Shown in pieces: positions 58,683-64,000 of a DNA stretch of 64,000 nt; within the stretch, counting starts at the first letter, position 1, and the number at the start of each line of letters is the position of its first letter. The position numbers and the translations under genes are program-made. This stretch comes from Elymus sibiricus (taxonomy: Eukaryota > Streptophyta > Magnoliopsida > Poales > Poaceae), in contig CM077666.1 of NCBI GenBank assembly GCA_039707655.1, positions 395,021,886 through 395,085,885 of the forward strand. Direction: 5' to 3'. The notes beneath the pieces were generated by a model. It was not told where the DNA came from, made no database searches, and saw only the letters and a program-made list of their open reading frames with translations.

Positions 58683-60584
58683 ATGAGTGAAGGGTCAAGC
58701 CCTGATGAAAGTTTCTATGAGGGAGAGAGGAGCTCTCCAGATCTTCCTAAAGCTGCAACCAGAACAAGGAAGAAGAAAACCTCAGACAGTGAGGATGAGG
58801 ATTTCATTGCAAGTGAAGCTGCAAAGAAGAAGAAGAGAGTTGTGCTTGCTAAGGAGTACAGCACCAAGCCTACTTCTGCTAAAGAGAAAATTGCTGTGAA
58901 GAAAGTGCCTAAGCAGACTATGCAATTCACTCTTGAAAGTGACACAGAACCAGCTGCAGGTGGTAAGAAGAAAAGAGTAAGGAAAACTACTGCCCGTGTA
59001 ATTGGCAGACCCTGCATGATGATTGATGAGGAGGAAGAAGAAGAAGAGGAAGAGCCAGCAGCCTCAGCACCCCCAGCAAAAGCTCAAAAGCTCATGTCTG
59101 ATGCAATCAAGACTGCTCCACCCCCCAAGTCCAAGCCAAAGGCACCTGCACCCAAGAGGTCAACCAAGAACATATCTGCTATAGAGAAGAACAAGGCCCC
59201 AGTGCCAGAAGCAAATGTTGATGAAGAGCCTCTAGTGCTCAGAAAGTCGAAGCCAAAGATACCTAACCATGACAATGCAAACCCCATTGCAGAAAACATG
59301 ATGATGAGGAAGGACAAAGTACTGCATCAGTGGAGATTGACAAATCCTTATGCTATAAGAAGAAGGACAGCATGTGACTACCGCTTTCACACTTGAGAAC
59401 AACAGGACTTTTATGAGACAGTGTTGCTTGATAAGAAGCCCATAGTCAGTGACATGAGATGGGTGGATTGGGAATACATTGATGAGAATGAAGATTATTT
59501 CCCCCACGTCCATGAAAGCTTCAGAATTGCAGGAGTTGATGAATTTGTTGGAAAGAAGTTGACCAAGTGGAATGACGAAATGGTCATGCAATTTTACTCT
59601 ACAGCACACTTCTATCCAGATGGCCGCATCATATGGATGACTGAGGGTATCAGATACCAGTCTACCATCTCTGCGTGGGCAAGTCTTCTTGGTGCACCCA
59701 AGGAAGAGGATGATGACATAGACATTTATGCCAAGCTCAAGATGGATCACAACTCCATGGCCAACATGTGTACTGCAATTCCACAGAAAGACCTTGAGAC
59801 TCACAAACTTGGATCAGTGAAGCATCTGCTCCCAGGATTAGCCACAACAAACACCATATTGCGGTACACTTTGCTACCCAAGTCAGGAGATGACAAAATG
59901 ATTCGTGGCCACTCCATCAATTTGCTACATTTATTTGATACACCTCAGAAGTTTAAGGTGATGAGCCTGATAGTAGAGACTATCAAGAGGACAACAGCAG
60001 ATTAGAAGAGATCGTGCGGATATGCCCCACATATTCAATTGTTGATCAATTCCAAGGTTGGAACCAGCACGTATCTTCTTGATCGAGAGCATTTGCCTTT
60101 GCGTCCAGATTTTGAGGACAACGTAATAGTGATGGATCCTTCGCATCCTACTTCAGCACAAGCCCAAGAGGAAATCCGCAAAGCTAAAGAAGCAAAAGCA
60201 GCTCAGGAGGCATCTGCTCCAAATGCTCCTATCATCAATCTCAAGACACCCAAGGATCAAATGCAATATCTGCTTGAAGCCACTCTGAGGATTGAGAGAA
60301 GTTTGGCCAACCTCACCCAGACCCAGGCTAGTTTTGAGCGGATTATTGAGACCAAATTTCATGATTTGGATGTCAAGGTGACTGAGATTCAGACCACCAT
60401 AGAGCAACTACAGAAAGACGTTGATGCTATCAGGACAACCCCATCAGATGACAGTGGAGATGATAGACCAACTACAGAGCAATTTCAGTCAGTGCCCAGG
60501 GCAGCCAGGTCAGCTGCGATACCAGTTGTGGATCCACGGACCACTGTATCTGCACCAGCCGCTACTGCCACAGTGCCATCGTAG
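58683..60584 (+). pseudogene. Plant-transposon-protein-like ORF with two in-frame stops
   Basis: One reading frame of 634 codons is interrupted only by TGA at 59394-59396 and TAG at 60003-60005. The first third (MSEGSSPDESFYEGERSSPD) is basic/acidic low complexity with Lys-rich clusters and a run of nine Glu near 59029. The middle third has VSDMRWVDWEYIDENEDYF, KLTKWNDEMVMQFYSTAHFY and STISAWASLLGAP. This resembles the domain of proteins annotated as putative plant transposon protein (also called Transposase_32), whose function is unknown. The last third is a likely coiled coil (SLANLTQTQASFERIIETKF) and a Pro/Ala/Thr tail. Both stops can be explained by single C-to-T changes, as expected at methylated cytosines. 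It has no catalytic motif of RT, integrase or a DDE transposase. Confidence 0.65.
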
Positions 60585-61244
60585 GTCTCCACTCCTCCAG
60601 TCCAGCAGTCATCAGCAGAAGCATTCGCGGACGCTCTTATCTCCACGCCGTCTACGCACACCGGAGCAGCCAACAGAAGATCGCCTTTAGGAGCTTCGGA
60701 GGATCGTGCCTAGAGAGCCGATTAGTCCTATACAATTCGATCTTTTTGGTACTTGTTGCCAAAGGGGGAGAATTTGTATAGATCATAGGCTTCGAGAGAG
60801 AGTGTTTTGGTTTTTCTCTTGAGAGTTCTTTTGCTACTTCTTGCTTGTTTGCTCGTTGGTTAATACTTTGTCATGTGTGTGCTTGCTTTAGTTACTTTGT
60901 TATGCTTATGCTTGTGAGCTACTGTTATGCTATTGATCATACTATGCTTATTGTGGTGATCCATGTTTATCTCCTTCATTATCTTGTATGATAAATTATT
61001 TATGTTGGTGATGCGTGCTTACTATTTCAATCATATCTTTTTGCGCGCTCCACCAAGATGTATGTGACATGGAAGAGTAACCCATGAACCTAATCGATTG
61101 TGCATTTGCATTCAAACGCAAATTTTTAATAATGCACAAATTTAGGGGGAGCTCTTGCTTATCACATACTTCTCAAAGCGACGATGTATTTCATTCAATT
61201 AATCATTTGTCGAAGCTTTGATCTATATGTTGTCATCAATTACC
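60585..61244 (+). other. 3' untranslated/internal region with PPT-like tracts
   Basis: T-rich sequence after the stop codon, with CCAAAGGGGGAGAATTTG at 60760 and TTTAGGGGGAGCTCTTGC at 61141, both similar to the real PPT at 61245. No gene. Confidence 0.5.
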
Positions 61245-61258
61245 AAAAAGGGGGAGAT
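61245..61258 (+). promoter_or_regulatory. Polypurine tract
   Basis: AAAAAGGGGGAGAT directly precedes the 3' LTR start TGAAAGC at 61259. Confidence 0.85.
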
Positions 61259-62837
61259 TGAAAGCACATTTGCTCCCTTGGTGGTTTTGGTAATTCATAA
61301 CAACATATATCTCATTGAACTAATGTCCATTCAAGATTAAGATTTCAGGATGTTCAATGATTGGCATGGCATGGACTAGAGATGTGGACCCCTCAAAATG
61401 CTAAGGACAAGGATTAGCAAAAGCTCAAGACTCTACATTTTTGGTTTAGTGATCCAAGATCACATTGAGTCCATAGAAAAGCCAATACTATTAAAAGGGG
61501 ATGAGGTGTTCCTTAATGATCTTGTTGCTCAAGTGCTTAGTGATAGTAATCCTAAACCCTCAACCACTCTCTCTACCCAAATATGTCCAGAACCTACATT
61601 CCAACTCGGCCCCACTGAAATTCTCTATCCGGCCCCACCGAGTTCATCCAAGACTTAGCCACTGCCAAAACCCTAACAAATCAGATCCACCGAAATGGAT
61701 CTCGGTCTCACCGAGATGGCCTTGCTAACTCTCTGTAATCGTTTGCACTCACTTCGGTCTCACCGAGTTTTGCAAATCGGTCTCACCGAGATGGCTTGCC
61801 AAGTCTTTGTTGCCTTATTGCTTCACTTCGGTCCTACCGAGTTGATGCAATCGGTGCCACTGAGATGAGGGTTGCCCTAGCCATTGCACTTCGGTCCATC
61901 CGAGTTGTTCGTATCGGTCCCACCGAGATTCCTAATGTTCATATCTTTTACACAGTTCGGTGCTACCGAGATGAAAGTTTCGGTGCCACCGAGTTGGGTC
62001 AAAAGTGTGTAACGGTTGGATTTTGTGTGGAGGCTATATATACCCCTCCACCACCTCCTTCTCAAAAATAAGAGCCATCAGAACGTGCCTACACTTCCAC
62101 CATACATTTTCTAAGAGAGAACCACCTACTCATGTGTTGAGATCAAGCTATTCCATTCCTACCATTTGAAACTTGATTTCTAGCCTATCCCAAGTTGCTT
62201 TCCACTCAAATCCCTCTTCCACCATAGCCAAATCTGTGAGGAGTTGATTGAGTGCTGGGAAGACTATCATTTGAAGCACAAGAGCAAGGAGTTCATCAAC
62301 AACACACTGTCTATTACCTTTTTGGAGAGTGGTGTCTCCTAGATTGGTTAGGTGTCACTTGGGAGCCTCCAACCAGATGTGGAGTTGAACCAAGAAGTTT
62401 GTAAGGGCAAGGAGATCGCCTACTTTGTGAAGATCTACCCCAAGTGAGGCTAGTCCTTCGTGGACGTAAGCCATGGTGGAATAGACAAGGTTGCTTCTTC
62501 GTGGACCCTTCGTGGGTGGAGCCCTCCGTGGACTCGCGCAGCCGTTACCCTTCGTGGGTTGAAGTCTCCATCAACGTGGATGTGTGATAGCACCACCTAT
62601 CGGAACCACGCCAAAAATCCACCGTGTCTTCATTGCGTTTGATATCTCCAACCCCTCTCTACTTACATATGCAATTGCTTATATTCCGCTACTATACTCT
62701 TAGGATTGCATGTGTAGGGTGATGCTTGACATGTACTATTGCTAAAATCTGCCCACAATTAAAATCTAGAAAAAGGCTAGGTTTTATTTGGTCAAGTAGT
62801 CTAATCACCCCCCTCTAGACATACTTTCGATCCTATA
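61259..62837 (+). repeat. 3' LTR (1579 bp) carrying TCGGT-N4-ACCGA dyads
   Basis: Dyads cluster at 61604-62000 (for example TCGGTCTCACCGAGATG, TCGGTGCTACCGAGATG, TCGGTGCCACCGAGTTG), immediately upstream of a TATATATA box at 62035-62042. They therefore sit where the LTR promoter (U3) should be. The transcribed part follows to 62837. Confidence 0.85.
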
Positions 62838-62842
62838 GGGGC

Positions 62843-64000
62843 AGAGGGAGGGGACGGCTTAGGGAGGAAGAGGACAGTAGGGGGGAAGACGACGACGTCC
62901 ATGCGTGGTACAATAATATGGCGGTGCTCACCGTGGCATGCAGAAGAAGGAAGAAGAGGGGAGAAGAGTCTGGAGAGGGGCAGGTGGATGCTGCGGAGCC
63001 AGTAGACACGTCGGGACACGCCGGAGCTGGCCTGCCAACGAGAACAGTGCAGCAGAGCACCGTTTCTGCCTGTTGTCCACACGGTCACCACGTGCATGGC
63101 TTGCTCTGGAAGGCTCCTGCTTGTTCAAGCTTGTTCAACAAGTCTCTCGATGCTCAAATAGATGAAAGAAGTGCCTAGAACCAGCAAGCTGGCTCTGAGG
63201 TCAGTGGTCCTTGCTGAAACAGATTCTGACAGCAAAATTGGCTGGAACTTTCTGGAGAAATGGATGGAGAAATGGAGTTGGATCTTTGTCACAATGAGAT
63301 AGGGTAGTAAGTACTAGGTGCTGGTAAAATTTGAAGGCATTTGGACCTCATTTGCATATACTTCCTTTGCAATGCCAAATTTGGTCCAGAAACTTGACTT
63401 TGAAACTGCACTCATTTGGCTTGATAAAATGAACTGAATTTTGATGTAGGGTGATGATTTGGAGATATGAAGGTACTGGGAAAATTTCAGCTCAATTGGA
63501 AATGCCAAAGTGGTACTTCCTTCACAGAGCTTAGATCTGGACAGAAACTAGATGGAGTTTTTGGGAGAAAATGGCTAGATAAAATGATGTGAATTTTTGC
63601 ATGATCACATCATATAGGGAATTTGAGGTCCTGGATTAATTTGAGAATTTTTGAAGCAATATAAATTATAGTTGCTTCACAACCTCAAAATGGGTCCAGA
63701 AACAAGAACTAGAAGATGCTCTCAAAATTTGATCTATGGAACTTGGGATCTTGATGGAAATGGTGAAGATAAGGATAGGAGAAGCTCCACAAATTATTTG
63801 GGTTTTTTTTTCCTGGCTACCAAAGTAGTAGCTCCTTTGGAGAGTGCCCAAATTGCAATATTAACTTTAAATAGGAAAAGGCAATTTCCCTTATTTAATT
63901 ATGGCCAATATTTTTTATTGGAGCTCAATATGATCACAAAGAATATCTCCACAAGTTTTCATGAACTTTGGAGATGGATAGATATTTTCCTGGATTTAAT
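62843..64000 (-). mobile_element. Remaining 5' part of the minus-oriented large LTR
   Basis: After the GGGGC duplication the sequence continues the interrupted LTR: GC-rich to about 63170, then AT-rich U3-like sequence with repeated phrases (GAAATGGATGGAGAAATGG; two GGTCCAGAAAC..GA phrases). Open frames of 60-98 codons on both strands are not supported as genes. It runs off the window. Confidence 0.6.

Larger units (their letters stand above)
57005..62837 (+). mobile_element. LTR-type element with plant-transposon-protein ORF, 5' LTR truncated
   Basis: 5833 bp bounded by perfect 5-bp duplications GGGGC (57000-57004 and 62838-62842). The start TGAAAGCACATTTGCTCCCT recurs at 61259, the start of a 1579-bp 3' LTR that ends TCGATCCTATA (TA in place of the usual CA). 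At the 5' end only the first ~178 bp of the LTR are present before the sequence changes to non-LTR. It has one long interrupted reading frame, no PBS and no RT or integrase. Confidence 0.75.
54398..64000 (-). mobile_element. Large LTR in minus orientation, continuing past the window, interrupted at 57005-62837
   Basis: Read on minus, it ends CAGGCGGGGTGCCACA at 54398. Going inward it has the late-LTR modules shared with the other large LTRs (minus-strand GAGTACATTCAAAAGTACTC near 54710; CTATTCGAATAGCCGCGTCC near 55190-55210), then a GC-rich leader and a TATA box at 56876-56885. The 5' end lies beyond 64000. Without the inserted element at least 3.76 kb is present, comparable with the 4.1-4.2 kb solo LTRs. 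Whether it is solo or part of a full element cannot be seen. Confidence 0.7.

Noticed and set aside
1..64000. tRNA, rRNA, bacterial-type operons, defence or phage systems
   Set aside because: Read for cloverleaf/anticodon patterns, rRNA-like blocks and compact gene clusters; the tRNA-like hits are retrotransposon primer binding sites only.

Overview
The window is plant nuclear DNA, most likely from a Triticeae grass (wheat, Aegilops, barley or rye). It is almost entirely transposable elements nested in each other. I recognise no intact host gene, tRNA, rRNA or CRISPR. The Triticeae assignment rests on LTR termini typical of that tribe (TGTTGGAAATATGCCCTAG, TGTAACACCCC, TGATGGCCCACAAGTATAGG, a PBS TGGCGCCCACCGTGGGG), LTRs near 4 kb and large CACTA elements. 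That is recognition from memory, not a database match.

Layout. 1-627: end of a plus-oriented LTR. 628-13262: DNA-transposon-like segment with hairpin motifs near its ends and decayed minus-strand genes (a B3-domain gene and Ala-rich genes). A complete Ty1/copia-type retrotransposon interrupts it at 2355-10921 (TSD AGCAC, two 1759-bp LTRs). 13361-43065: a tandem array of about 501-bp units, split twice. The first split is a 4.1-kb solo LTR (14793-23135) that contains a second 4.2-kb solo LTR (18120-22346, TSD GGACG). The second is a 19-kb CACTA transposon (24003-42996, 29-bp TIRs, TSD AAA). The CACTA carries divergent GC-rich exon-like blocks, a 663-bp tandem array and a captured exon fragment of 40S ribosomal protein S5 (uS7). 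It also contains a young minus-oriented Gypsy-type element (29027-38752, TSD GAAGG) with a gag-like ORF and a long spliced antisense gene, but no visible protease, RT or integrase.

43493-45229: minus-oriented LTR fragment that truncates the 5' LTR of the next element. 45230-54397: LTR retrotransposon with PBS, 3.3-kb internal region without recognisable pol, PPT and 3' LTR. From 54398 past the window end: a minus-oriented large LTR, interrupted at 57005-62837 by an element with TSD GGGGC. That element encodes one long reading frame with two in-frame stops (plant-transposon-protein-like) and carries an unusual set of TCGGT-N4-ACCGA dyads.

Relative order, from containment and hand-counted LTR differences: the 501-bp array is older than the solo LTR and the CACTA inside it; the Gypsy-type element (3 differences in 541 bp) and the copia element (15 in 1759 bp) are the most recent datable arrivals. 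Nothing suggests a working operon or metabolic system. The biology here is transposon structure: gene capture, antisense genes, non-autonomous mobility and repeat arrays of possible cis function.
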